This document shows, piece by piece, positions 13,009 through 24,745 of a stretch of DNA of 64,000 nucleotides. This DNA comes from Salticus scenicus (taxonomy: Eukaryota > Arthropoda > Arachnida > Araneae > Salticidae), in NCBI GenBank assembly GCA_963930645.1, contig OZ005652.1, forward strand, positions 322,800,738 to 322,864,737. The letters are read 5' to 3'. Positions within the stretch are counted from its first letter, which is position 1, and every line of letters begins with the position of its first letter. The notes below the pieces were generated by a model that saw only the letters and a program-made list of their open reading frames with translations, made no database searches and had not been told where the DNA came from. A program made the translations under genes and the position numbers.

Positions 13009-13640
13009 TTACGTGACATTTTAAATTTTGTACTAAATGTCTTTCTCACTGTTTTTTTTTTCTTTGGCAAAATAAATAAATAATAAAAATAAAAATAAAT
13101 AAATAAATAAAATAAGTGTTATTGCGGGCACTGATTTAACATGTTTGGCAAGATTTTTTATATAATATATTCATATGAATAATCATTATTTGAATGTTTT
13201 CTAAAATCAATGCAAAAGTTATAATGCAATGAAAACAAGAAAAAAAAACATGCACATTGATTATCATGAATTTCCGACTGTACTTACTCGTTGTATCATG
13301 TAACCTTCTTTGTTCTTTGAATACCTCAACATAACGGACAGACAGAAGGACAGAAAGAGAGACATACGTAGACTAATTGATTTCATAATCACTCTTAAAC
13401 ATTGTTGTAAAGTGTTAAAAAAGCTTAAAACAAACTGAAATGCAAACCTTAATTTCCAATCACAGCCCCTAATATATCTGAATAGTTTAGGTTAGCCATG
13501 TACATATGTAGATTAAGCATGCCATATTCTCTACATAACATTACTTTAGCTTATTCATAAAAAACGTCAGTTTTTAATGGTTTTTGCAATGGAAAGTTAT
13601 TCAAATGTGTTTTATAAAAATGTCTCTCCTAAACGGAATG
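8879..13640. other. AT-rich non-coding DNA, poly-T/poly-A rich
   Basis: No supportable gene. It holds long homopolymers at 9662-9699 (T38), 10753-10787 (A35), 11281-11301, 11337-11353 (C-run) and 11391-11413. There is also a (TTTTC)n tract at about 12799-12850, poly-A near 12899-12921, and (AT)n at 12976-13005. A 96-codon minus-strand frame (10818-11108) and an 86-codon one (9165-9425) show no recognisable domain. Confidence 0.5.
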
Positions 13641-14436
13641 CGTTGTCAATATATATATATATATATATATATGTTTCCCTGTACAAAAGCACGTTGTACA
13701 GGACATATTAATGAAATTTTATATAGGGAACATTCAATAGTGAACTTGAATTACATATATCATTTTTAAGAAGGTCTGATAATATTTACGGACTGGAGGC
13801 TAATAGATAGATGTCCTCTGTCCAACAGAGGATGATAGTCGGGCAGACATAAACATGCATTCAATTCACATTCACACTTAAAATTCACACTAAAAAATTG
13901 TTAGAAAGTGTTAAAATCTTGTAATGTAATCGAATAAGCTATTCAGCAAATATGCAACAATAGCCTTTATCGTAAAAGGTTATTTTTTGGTGGCTCTGTA
14001 AATTTTAATGGTAATCATACTATATTCCATTGAAAGCATTTTTTTTTTCCTGTGCCTATGGATAACACATTTCAACTTCATTAAAACTTTGTGGAGTTTG
14101 CGTTCCTGCAAACTCCATCTTAACCTAATTAGACTTACTAAGAGAACCAGAGACTTGAACTGAACAAACAATAAGAGTTTATTTGAACCAGATTAATGGG
14201 AGGGCGGCCTGGTAATAAAACTTAGCTCAGTCAGCGTATTACTTAATCAAAATATATGAATCAACAATTTAATTAGATAATCTTAAATATCTCACCCCAG
14301 CAGATAGTCGAAGGTGTAGAAACGGTTGCACTCGTACTCCGCTACTACGACTTCACAATGGATCAGAGGATTCCCTTCAGACCTAACTTTACCTTTCCGA
14401 ATGCTAGTAGATACGCACACCAACACTCATCACTAC
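13641..14436. other. Non-coding DNA with (AT)n and a 10-bp hairpin
   Basis: (AT)n at about 13650-13672. A block around 13725-13770 resembles 15530-15575, so an old dispersed repeat is present twice. A hairpin at 14093-14118 has 10-bp arms (TGGAGTTTGC) around GTTCCT. From about 14290 to 15240, leaving out the MITE, base composition is less AT-rich; it could be part of an LTR or another element, but I recognise no coding motif. Confidence 0.4.
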
Positions 14437-14440
14437 TTAA

Positions 14441-14870
14441 GGGCCCTCTTCACTCACCGCCGCCAGAAGCTGAAACTAATGTTATTCAATGGGAAATTTT
14501 TCTTTACAAATAACTTATTAACTAATACATATTTTTAAATTCTGTTTTCGCATTCTGAAAGTTCCCAGCTGTTAAATTGACGCACTTTTTCTAAAATATT
14601 ATTATTTTATTTTTTTATATTTTATTTTGAAGCTGCAAAATACGAATTTTCAATATGTGAAATTTTTTCATTTTGCAATTTCGAAATAAAATATTAAAAA
14701 TTGAAAAATTACATTTTTAAAAAAGGTCCGTCAATTTAACAGTTGGGAATTTTCTGAATGTGAAAACAGAATTTAAAAATATGTATTAGTTAATAAGTTA
14801 TTTGTAAAGAAAATTTCCCCATTGAATAACATTGGCTCGGGCTTCCGGCGACGGTGAGTGAAGAGGGCCG
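14441..14870. mobile_element. TTAA-flanked MITE, 430 bp (piggyBac/Kolobok type)
   Basis: The left terminus GGGCCCTCTTCACTCACCG and the right terminus CGGTGAGTGAAGAGGGCCG are inverted repeats. Similarity continues inward for roughly 150-180 bp per side, for example the ATTCAATGGGAAATTTTTCTTT and AATACATATTTTTAAATTCTGTTTTC regions. The element lies exactly between TTAA at 14437-14440 and TTAA at 14871-14874. A TTAA duplication is diagnostic of piggyBac or Kolobok superfamilies. There is no coding capacity. Confidence 0.88.
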
Positions 14871-14874
14871 TTAA

Positions 14875-15266
14875 CTTCACGCAACTAAATCTTCCACAAT
14901 TCTAGTTCTCGATACTCGCCAAAATAAGATTCATCAACATCCACTATAATATCCTCCAACATCCACACCATCTACTAAAACCATCTTTATTTTTATACTT
15001 CTTCCTACATCCTCCTTTCACTACATTTCAATCCGTCCTTTTAAAAATCACTTCTAATTTATCTAATATTCAAAATCTAAGTCTTTCATTGCAGCACCCT
15101 GCCGACACAAAACTAACTCGACCTCAATCTTCACCGAGTCACTGGCGACGAAGCGATTTCAACCGTCCCCACATTCTACTTTGCTGGACTCAGCTTAATT
15201 AAAACAACTGTGATGACGTTCTGACGTCTCAACCTCACAACTTGTGCAAAGTAAAGTTATTAAAAT
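14875..15266. other. Unassigned, less AT-rich stretch
   Basis: This continues the sequence interrupted by the TTAA MITE. The plus strand is C-rich and A-rich (ACATCC, CATCCTCC phrases), with no open frame of note. It may be a fragment of an LTR or other element. Confidence 0.3.
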
Positions 15267-15600
15267 ATGGTTTAGAGAAACAACTCTCATAGAACGCAGT
15301 GCTTTGTTATACTTTTGGGTGTCTCTTTACACAAACCATTGGTTGCATTTACTCCATTTTTAATAGTAAACATCCGATAGTAAACTTGAATAACATATTT
15401 CAATTTCGTTTGAATTGTAAAAAGATAATAAATATGGTTTAGAGAAATACCTCTCATGGAACACAATGCTTGTAAACAAATTTGGGTGTTTCTGTACACA
15501 AACCAATAGTAATATTTACTCCATTTTCAACAGGGAACATTCGACATTGAATCTGAATAACGTATATAATTTTTAAAAATTTCCATGAATATTTACGGGA
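15267..15600. repeat. ~167-bp tandem duplication, two diverged units
   Basis: ATGGTTTAGAGAAA...CTCTCAT...TTTGGGTGT.TCT.TACACAAACC occurs from 15267 and again from 15434, a 167-bp offset, with scattered substitutions. The two short minus-strand frames that overlap here are products of the duplication. Confidence 0.7.
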
Positions 15601-15759
15601 GTTAGAGCGAGGACACACTGATAGACGGCAGATTGACTGACAAACCGAAGTCTTCAACACATTTCATTATTTTTGGAAAGTGTAAAAAAAGTAAATAAAA
15701 ATGAATAATTACAAAAATAATAAAAGTATCATTTAATTTTTATAAAAATCAAAATAAAA

Positions 15760-15803
<44 letters not shown>

Positions 15804-15947
15804 CTTGTTAATTTGTATTATTTTATTTAGAAATTTCAGCAAATATTCCAAATACGTGTTTACTAAAATTTATAACATAGCAATCTGTTATATTTTTCTA
15901 TGATAATAAACAACGTTTTAGTCTTGAAAATACATACATTAAATTAT
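15601..15947. other. AT-rich spacer with poly-T
   Basis: Poly-T of about 38 bases at 15763-15800. No gene or recognisable element. Confidence 0.5.
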
Positions 15948-15949
15948 TA

Positions 15950-17603
15950 GGGGAGACCCGTGTACCTAGGGCCACCCCACTTTATTTAAATAATATTTAA
16001 TTTTAAGTTTTAATACTCAATTGGACGAGTAACGACACCAATTGCTACTTTTACAACTACTTTGGAACTTTTGAGGAGAGAGTTTTGACAAGTTACATCT
16101 AGAAAACGAATTTACATGGTTTGAAGTAAAATTTTGCAGCTCATCTCTTTTGCTATTTTACAAAGGAAAGCCAAATATTTTTCTTTTATTTCTAGTGCCT
16201 AATTTTGCTTGTTATATTGAGTAATAAATGAGATATTTAATCAGTCCTCTCTGCATGTGGATTTTTAGAGGAAAGCATTTTGAATGAAGTTACCAAAACT
16301 TGTACCTAGGGCCAAATAGCTGCCTTGTACCTAGGGCCAGTGTGTTTGGACCTTTTAACACTTTCGCGACCACATATTTTTGTCTTTTTGACAATAAGGT
16401 CCGCCTGTGGGCATTTTTCTCATAAGTTGCAATTTTTCAAAACAAAATTTTCCGTATTCACATTAATATTACAAATGGATATGCATTATGATCATACTCT
16501 CTCTAATCAAAGTATTTGCATCCATAGTATACTGATTGTACAAATATGAATATTGTGTATATTTTTTAGAAACAAATAACATGCAAATTGCAAAAGAAAC
16601 GCCCACTTTAGGAGCGTCATATTTTCAAATTACGTGAATCTACGGCAGCGGTCGCGAAAGTTTTAAGAAACACAGTACAGCCTCTAGTAATTACATGCTG
16701 GCAAACCCCGATAAACCAATCACTATATATGACGTTGCTGAAAATGTTGCCAAGTCCTATCCGTCGGCCTTTACTCCTGTGAACATTCTATCGTGTTTCG
16801 TGTATCCGGCATATGGCCAATGAATCAAAACACATTCACTGAGGATGAATATTTAAGTTCAAATGTGACTGAAAGACAATATCCCTCCATAAATTAATAA
16901 AAAAAAAAAGATTTTCCAGGGAGAAAGTGAACTAACAATGATAGAACTGGATGTCTCTGTTTTCTGTCCTGATGAAATTTCGAAACATTCAACATCTAAC
17001 ATCTTTCCGTGTGTCATGCTTTAACAGGTACGAACCTAAGCAAAACCTCCCACATCAAAGAAAAGATGTGACCGAAAACCAGAGAGATCTAGAAATCCAA
17101 GAGACACTCCAGAAAAAAAAAAGAAATTGAAGGGAAAAAACATTCTGTTAGAATATCCCAAAGAAAAAAAAAAAAAGAAAAAAAAGAAAAGAAAAAAGAA
17201 AGGAAGAAAAAAAGAAAAAAAGAGTGAAAAATTTCGCGTTTCAAATTAAGGCAACAACATGATAATTATTTTATGATAAATAAATATATTACTTTTAGAA
17301 AATACATGTTTATATGCTTATTTTCTATTCATTGCAAAGTGAAATCTAAATTTGAGAGAATGGCCCTAGTTACAATGAGGTCTGGCCCCAGGTACAGTGA
17401 GGGTGTTGAACCTAGGGCCACGAGTGAAGATTTTTAAAAACCTTCTATTTCTCGGAATTTATTATTTTAGGTATTTATATTAATCCCAATTGGAAGTAAT
17501 TAGTCCGAAAGATATGTTCATATCAGTTTGATAATTTTAAGCAGGTCAAGGGCTCTGTTTTTGGGCATTGAAAATAAGCGGCCCTGGGTACACGGGTCTC
17601 CCC
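15950..17603. mobile_element. pogo-like DNA transposon remnant, ~1.65 kb
   Basis: The termini GGGGAGACCCGTGTACCTAG and the reverse complement of GGCCCTGGGTACACGGGTCT...CCCC are inverted repeats of about 25 bp, flanked by TA at 15948-15949 and 17604-17605. The motif GTACCTAGGGCC recurs at 15962, 16302 and 16327. Variants lie at 17362, 17384, 17408 and 17580, so the terminal motif is repeated inside both ends. A pogo-type transposase remnant lies at about 16710-16895. A TA duplication fits pogo/Tigger elements. Poly-A and GAAA tracts at about 16901-17225 have expanded in the interior. Confidence 0.82.
16710..16895 (+). pseudogene. pogo/Tigger-type transposase C-terminal remnant
   Basis: From about 16713 the plus strand reads KPITIYDVAENVAKSYPSAF, then TPVNILSCF. 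After a one-base shift it continues with residues resembling RVSGIWPMNQNTFTEDEYL and then SSNVTERQ. The order (T-IYDVAE, YP-AFTP-NI, F-VSGIWP, N-F-EDE) is what I know from the C-terminal region of pogo/Tigger (jerky-like DDE) transposases, downstream of the catalytic core. The DDE core and the N-terminal DNA-binding domain are not recognisable. The fragment is broken by the frameshift and by later stops. It sits inside a TA-flanked TIR pair, which supports the assignment. Confidence 0.75.
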
Positions 17604-17605
17604 TA

Positions 17606-18028
17606 TACCTTGCCATTAATAAGTGGTATGGAATTTTTTGAATGCTTTATATTATGCACGTTACACATAATGTAGATTTTTTAAAGACTTTTATGATAAA
17701 CACATACAATATAAGAACATGTCCTCCTGTATTAAAAATGTGTGGGTAAAATCGAACAAAACTGCCGTCATTCTTTAACTTTTAATTATTTAAATCTTTA
17801 TATATTTAATAAAAACCTTTAAATTTATGATTTAATTTTTTTTATTAGAAAATTTTATTTTAAATACAATATAAAAATTATTACCAGAAAAATGCTAACA
17901 TTCCTGATATATTATTATTTAAAATATGTATCATGAAAAACAGGTTTGAGTTCATTTAAATTCATTCTTATCGAAGAAAAAAAAAAGAAAAAAAATAGTA
18001 GTTGAATTTTTAGTGGGAGCAACAAAAG

Positions 18029-18062
<34 letters not shown>

Positions 18063-18640
18063 TATATTTTTTAAACCATGACTATTGTTTTTGTTACATT
18101 ATGTGTGATTTAGAAGCAAGCTGGAAGCGATATTCTATTACCGAAAAAATTGTGAAATTGTCTAGTAGAATTACACAGAAAGGTATACAGTTTCATATGA
18201 AACAGATAAAAGTTAATAAAACCTATAGACAAAAGTGATTTCCAGAAAAACACGTACAATTATTTTGCAATTTAGTAAATAAGAATAACAATTTACATAG
18301 GTTTTGCATTAATCTGACAGATAACAATCATATTAAAAAAACACTGAAGGCAGAAAAGCTTTTAAAAAGTGCTGATTTAATATGGAAAGTCTCTTAGATA
18401 TTATTTCAGCAGAGTCTAAATAAAAACTTGGGTAAATTCCCCAGGATACCATAGTAATAAAAATATGGAATTTGAAAAAAAAAAAAAAAAAAAAAAAAGA
18501 GGGGGAATGGGGGCATACATGAACAGCATAAAACTGCTTATTTGCGAATACAGTGTGAACACATGTTAAGGAAACATTTGAGATAAACTAAAATGTAATG
18601 ACCTCTTTCATTATAAAAAATGAAAGAAATATACGTTGCA
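17606..18640. other. AT-rich non-coding DNA
   Basis: Contains poly-A plus (AT)n at about 18028-18067 and poly-A at about 18475-18498. No gene. Confidence 0.5.
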
Positions 18641-21593
18641 TTCCAAAAAATCTGATGAGAAACAACCACAACACTTCGTTTAAACAATATTACACGTATT
18701 ATATGCGGGTCATTCTCAGATAATGATAAATATTGGTTTCAGAAAAAAAAAAAAAAAATGTTTTAATTCTCATTTTTTTTTACATTAATGCAATTATCCA
18801 TGTCTCCTATAGAGTAAAAAATTACCAGCAGAGATCGTTTGCCTTAATTACAGCTTAAATTATTTTTTTAATTTTCCATTGCAACATGGTAATGACATTT
18901 GTGAACATGGTAATGACAGACAGAACCACAGAAATAACCAATGGCCAAATAATTACACATTTATTTATGGATAGCTGTATTTATCATTCTAATTTGTAAC
19001 AGAAAAATTAAAATTTCTAGATGATATATAGTGGTGAGATTTCTGGAATAATTTTCACTTTATGAATCCTATAGCTGTCTGTTTTAACAGGCGACATGAA
19101 GTGATTTACACTTTATTGCCCAGCACGATTGAGATTTATAGTTTTGTTTTATTTTATTTTATTAAATTCAGCAATTTATTTCCTTTAATAGATTTATTTT
19201 ATTATTATTATTTTTTTTTTAACGAGCACTATGATAAAAATTATTTTAAAAAGATAAAGCTGAAATAAATGCTAATTATTGAGATATGTTAACTTATAAA
19301 GTTTTATATTAATGCACATTAAGGAAATAAATATAAACTCTCCAACATCCAAATAAATAATAAAATTTTAAATTTTTTTTTTATATTCATGCACATTAAG
19401 AAAATAAATATAAACCCTCCAAGCATCCAAATAAAAGAAATGTGTTTAAATTGTTTTTTTTTTTTTTGTTTTTTTACATTAGAATTGAAATTTATTTTCC
19501 AAAAAAGCTTAAAAAAAAAAAAAAGAAAGAAAGAAAGAAACTCCTTTTTACTTTTATGTAAAAAATAGCTTTTAAATAAATATAACTCAAAATAATACAT
19601 TTGGAAATAAACCATATTATGAATTTTAATATAATGTGAACACGTTGTAAGAAAATTGAATAAGAAAAGCGTCATTGAAGGATTTATTCAAAAGGCCTTG
19701 CAAGTTTTTAGTCTTCGTTTTTACTAATAATAAACAGAATAATTATCTTATAAGGTTCACTTTATAAGAACAAATGAGATAAAAAGATTTATGATAGACT
19801 AAATTAGCCCATAAAATTTTGGCAATTTCTGCTAAGGAATAGTTATGAAATGAAAAAAAAAAAAAGGTCTAAAACAGTCATTACCATGTTCCTAGACATC
19901 ATTACCATATTTTCAGAACACCTTGGTAATGACATTTTTAATGTTAAGTCTATTTATGGCTAAATTATAACAATTAAAATCTAATGCAATATTTATTCTG
20001 TATGTGGTCAAAAAGATCTTTATAAATCATTCAGTAAATTTAAATTTATTAATTGTGTATTTCTGTAATAATGGACTTTGTAATGATACACAATACACAC
20101 ACTGACTATAATTTTAGAACAATAACAGGAAAATGAAATAATTTGTATTTGCTTAAACTAAAAAAAAAAAAAAAAAAACTTGTCTGCTTGTAAGGGCATG
20201 AAATACTTTACTTTTGACAGGTTGATAATTATGACAGCACCATCTAGTAGTGAGGTACTGAAAAAAAAAACGTACGCACCCTGGTAATGACAGTTACCCA
20301 TAGGGACAAGTTTGAAATAAGAATAATTAATGTAATTTTTTTCTTTTATGTCTAAAGTTCCAAATATATTAAAAATAGAAAAATTAAATATACCTAGAAA
20401 ATTGTTAGATTTATTTTTAAATTTTTCAATTCTTTAAAATAAAGGTTCAAATAATAAAGTTTGGAGTTTGGGGCGAGCCTTGGTAATGACATTTACAACT
20501 TTAAATTTTTTTAAATATTGAAATTTTACTTTTTTATATATTCAAATTACTGCACAGTGTAGTGCTTGAAAAGAATTGTTGAAAAAAAAAAATTTACTTT
20601 CATAGCTGACTTGCTCAAGTAACATTTTTTAGCCAAGGACACAAAATTTACCATTATGTGAGAATGACCCATGCACTTTTAGTAGATAATGTGGTCAGAT
20701 GACATAAAATTGACCTAACAAAACAAACACCTAAAATTTTTCCAGTAAGAGAAAGCTGATACGACAGAACTTACATATCGAGTTAAAACATAAGAAAAGA
20801 AAATCAGTTAGGCCATTTTTTGAAACACCAATTTCTGAGATCTAAAACTGTCCTACCTAATCAGAGTGACTGCTAATTTTCTTGTACTAAACACGTAATA
20901 CACGAGAAAGGATATATAAAATGGGTTTATGTAACAATTTTCAAGAAAATGGTTAGAGCCGTTTTTGAGATACCGACTTTTACTAAAACTTGGCCTACTC
21001 AATTGTTGACTGGAAAACAACAATTACGTACAAAAGGATATCTAAAAGAGGGTTATTATTGCGTGTTTAAAAACAGTCCGTACAACCGTCTTTTAAGGTA
21101 CGCGGTTGCGAGACCTGAAATTGAGCTACTTATACACGCTTATCAATTTTCTAGGACACCTATCAATTTTCCGGAGCTAACCAACTAATTCATATGAAAA
21201 GACATCTAATAAAGTGTTTGTATAGCAACTTTGATTAAAATCGTTAGAGCTGTTTCGGAGATACGGACTTACAGCCCCACTTCGGTTTCGGATGTCACTC
21301 TTCCGATTTTCCAGTTTTCACCAAAGTTTGGAAAACTCACTTGTACACTTGACTCGTCTCAGTTCTAAAGTTTCGTAGTTCTATCTTTATTAGTTTCGGA
21401 GATATAGTCAGAAATACCTACCCACCCACACACTCCAATTCCTCCCCCCCCCAATTGAAAAAAAAAAAAAAAAAAAAAAAACTTTTTTAGACACGGAAGA
21501 CATTAAAACATGTAAATCAGGTGAAATCTCGTTATCGAATTTTTGGGCCGAATACAATACTTCCATTACCTACAGTAGTGGGGTAATGGAAGC
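18641..21593 (+). mobile_element. Satellite-carrying element, family 1, copy B, split by a nested TIR element
   Basis: Sequence from 18641 (AAAAAATCTGATGAGAAACAACCAC) to 18706 resumes at 20671. It then follows copy A: 'ttgacctaacaaaa', 'tactaaaacttggc', ~300-bp units, a tail beginning 'gacacggaagacattaaaacatg', and the end. The 3' end is an intact hairpin with 11-bp arms CTTCCATTACC (21560-21570) and GGTAATGGAAG (21582-21592) around an 11-nt loop. A poly-A (about 21459-21481) replaces the (CA)n of other copies. The 79-codon plus-strand frame at 20949-21188 lies in the repeat units and is not a gene. Confidence 0.72.
18707..20670. mobile_element. TIR element, 1,964 bp, with ATGC target duplication, nested in copy B
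   Basis: Both ends start GGGTCATTCTCA, then a matching ATAATG-TAAAT-TTG. The flanks are ATGC at 18703-18706 and ATGC at 20671-20674. Removing the element and one ATGC gives a sequence that lines up with the uninterrupted homologous copy at about 3060-3090 (TATTATGTGACTTTT against TATTATATGCACTTTT). That is an internal empty-site control. The motif GGTAATGACA occurs inside at 18888, 18909, 19925, 20283 and 20482, with inverted copies near 19876 and 19897. I see no transposase, so it is non-autonomous. A 4-bp duplication would fit several superfamilies (for example Sola or Chapaev) and does not decide between them. Confidence 0.82.
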
Positions 21594-21986
21594 AAAAATA
21601 TGCGTTAATTTTCATTTCAAAAGAAAATGATATGTCAATCTTTAAAATACTTTTAGGATCAAGTAAATAATTTAGTCTAAGTGCCACCAATGGACGATAT
21701 ATTAAACAATACAAACTAATGTAGATGTATAACATTAAAATTTATTTATGAGTGTAAATTATTATATATTTTGCTTAAACAAAACAATTGTCTATTTTTT
21801 TACGTAGATTTGAGTTTATGTATAGCACTCAATTCTCAAAAATACATATTAATGGCAAAACTGTTTTTTTTTTCCCTTCTTTTTTTAAGGAAAAAAAATA
21901 TATATATTTATTTAATCTAAATTAATCTAAATTTTTATAAATTTAACAATAACAAAAAACACACTGTTAAAAAAAAGCACTTTTTA

Positions 21987-22153
21987 TAGCAAAATGTACT
22001 GGCAGTTTTTGTGCCAGCACATTCTGCTCTTAATTAAGCCAAATTACCGCGGAAACATCTGTAAAGAGAGACTTTTATAGTTGTTTGTGCTGTAAATTAC
22101 CTCTTTCTAACTGAAGAATGTGCTGGCACAAATATTGCCAGCACATTTTGCTG
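21987..22153. mobile_element. TA-flanked MITE, 167 bp
   Basis: Left AGCAAAATGTACTGGCAG...GTGCCAGCACATTCT matches right AGAATGTGCTGGCAC...TGCCAGCACATTTTGCT as inverted repeats of about 45 bp. Each arm itself contains a small dyad (CTGGCA...TGCCAG). TA lies at 21985-21986 and 22154-22155. No coding capacity. Confidence 0.82.
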
Positions 22154-22155
22154 TA

Positions 22156-22156
22156 A

Positions 22157-22193
<37 letters not shown>

Positions 22194-22482
22194 GTCGCGT
22201 ACAGTGAAACGCATTGCAATTTGTAAAAGTGCTATGCAAGTCGTTGCAGTGGAATTAATTCTTAATAAGAACAGCCATCACGAATAAGATTTAACCTTTT
22301 GTTAACTTTCTGAGTTCAAAGAGAAAATTTAGCTTGAAATCTTCATAACTTATACGCACTGTTTTCTAAATAGTGCTGATTTTTTAAAAATAATACAATT
22401 TAATTTAATTATTTTGTACAAATATGTCTTTTTACTAAATTGTATCGTTATATAATCTTCTTTGTTTTCCTATTTAAAATTG

Positions 22483-22539
<57 letters not shown>

Positions 22540-23729
22540 TATATATATATATGTATACGTATAATTGAACTTTTTTGTATAAATTGTTATATACAATATT
22601 TTTTTAATATATTTAATTTCCAAATAATGTTGACGCACACACGAAAGAAAAAATATATTCTTATATTTTATAAAAGGCTTGTTCTTATAATGTTAAATAT
22701 TATATATATATATAGATAGATAGATATAAAAATGGGTCAATCAAATATTGAATCGTACATTAATTATTTTTTCGTTGTTATTTTCTTTGTTTAATTAACA
22801 AATAAAATTTGTTCATTTGTTCATTTTACAATATTACAATGAATCTAATTTGATAGGAATAAAATCAATATTGTCAAATATGTTCGACAAACAGATTAAT
22901 TATACCTTTATTATACATATAGGTTTAGATACCTTTATTATTTTTATAGTTATGGTTGGTTTTCCTTCAAATGTTTTTAGTTTTTATATCAATATTTAAC
23001 CTGCTCAATAAGTACGATTTTTTTTTTTTTTTTGCATTTAAGTATTATCTAACACCTAATTTAAAGCATGTAAAACGTTTAGAATATTTTTTGAAAATAT
23101 TTCGGAAAAGCTCGAAAAAAAAATCAAAATAAAAAGAGTACAAAAGTATTACGAGAAAATAATGAAAACAAATGAAGTCTTCATTGCAAAATTTCGTCGT
23201 TATTTTCTGATCTTTATTTACCGTAACGTGGCTCATAAAACAATAAAGAAAGTCATTCTGGAAAAAATGTTATATAAATACTCCTCCAAGAAGAAAGTTA
23301 TATGCAGTATTTTTGTTACCCTTTGAAAAAGCTTTGCAGTTTGTGATAAGAAAATACTTGGTGCTTTAGAAAAGGCAGAAGACATTAAAGAAGATACTAA
23401 AATATGATGGCATGCATATTAATAAAATCAATCATTTTTATTTAACTATGTCTGTATTTTAACATTCCACTCATTTTATCTCGTGCTTTAGGTTTCCCTA
23501 ATATCTATAAATGATTTATTTTATTTATTTTGTTTTGTTCACCAGATGTTTTTTTTTTGGTAAATTTCGTTTTATTTTTAAAGTTAGACAAATATAAATT
23601 AAGTATTTAAAACTGCAATTTCACAGACATTGGTAAAATAAATAAAAGAGTTATTTTTAGTATATTTTTTAACTTTTCATTAACTGAATTTATTACCAAA
23701 AATGTAGCGGGAATTAAATATGTTTTTAA

Positions 23730-23762
<33 letters not shown>
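22156..23762. other. AT-rich non-coding DNA with long microsatellites
   Basis: Poly-T at about 22161-22190, (AT)n with a short (AC) patch at 22484-22556, and (AT)n at about 23731-23765 abutting the 3' end of the Penelope-like element. No gene. Confidence 0.6.
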
Positions 23763-23769
<7 letters not shown>

Positions 23770-24745
23770 ATACAATAATAAAATATAATAATATCAGTGC
23801 AAAATTTTATGAAATTCAAAGATGATTCAACCTCAGCATTAAAACAATTATTCAGATCATAATCGCAGACCACTCATATCAAATCAGAAAAGAATTAAAG
23901 ATAAATCGAAATGAATTTTGGAGATGAGAAAAAAGCATGATTTGCATTCCAACGTTTTCAAGGGCCTGGTAGAATGCAAATATGCTAAGAAATGGATGTT
24001 TTTCTGTCACAAAGAAAGCAAAAGCTAAGAATTTCTTTGTTCACAGGCCCGAAACATCCATTGAAAATCCATAAAAAGAAGATCAAAATCACAATATTAC
24101 CTGAAATAATCCTAAGACATATTTATTGGAGATTGAAATAAACATACAAAATTACTTAATAAAATATATTTGAAACTGATTCAAATACAAGATACCCATG
24201 TGAAAAAACCAGAAAAATTCAATCCAGAAAAACTAAGATACAATGCACATGTAAAATTTAACAATCAGAACTCAGTTAAACACACAGTTAATCAGGTCAA
24301 AATTGCAGTGACCATTGAGTAATAAAGGATGCGCAGTGTTATTCAGGTAAATTAAGGATTCATACGTATTCAGATCCTAAAAAAAGCAGATTATTATTCA
24401 TAATTATTTTAGCATGATAGTGCTGCCATCTAGATTATTGAGATGAAAATAATAGTAAAATAAAATAGAATGAATTATTCATAATTATTTTAATGTGAAT
24501 AATAGTAATAAAAATAAAAATTATAAATAAATAATAAATAATAATATTTACAATAATAAAATAAATAAATAAATGATTAAAAGAATTTTTGAATCAAGTG
24601 TTTGGGATAGCCATTAATTAATGCTAATTTTTTAAAAAATCGAAATTGTACTTTTTGATGTTTATCAGACACTAAATTTTTGATACGTAGATTAAAATTA
24701 AGAAGAATATTGACAAATACAGATTTATGTAAACATGTTTGAAAA
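23763..24745 (-). repeat. 3' end of the Penelope-like element (downstream pLTR copy)
   Basis: This ~983-bp segment is repeated in the same orientation at 35678-36661. It contains the last RT codons and the 3' UTR. The only difference I saw near the boundary is ATAATAATATC against ATATTAATATC. An inverted pair ATTTGCATTC (23940-23949) and GAATGCAAAT (23972-23981) could form a 10-bp stem in the 3' UTR. Confidence 0.92.

Noticed and set aside
18651..18672. CTGATGAGAAAC, like a hammerhead ribozyme core
   Set aside because: No stem II between CTGATGA and GAAA and no closing stems; copy A lacks the motif. I also found no hammerhead in the Penelope-like terminal repeats, where one was expected from known relatives.
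19319..19675. 118-codon minus-strand frame
   Set aside because: Made of poly-Phe/Lys from homopolymers inside the nested TIR element; no domain.
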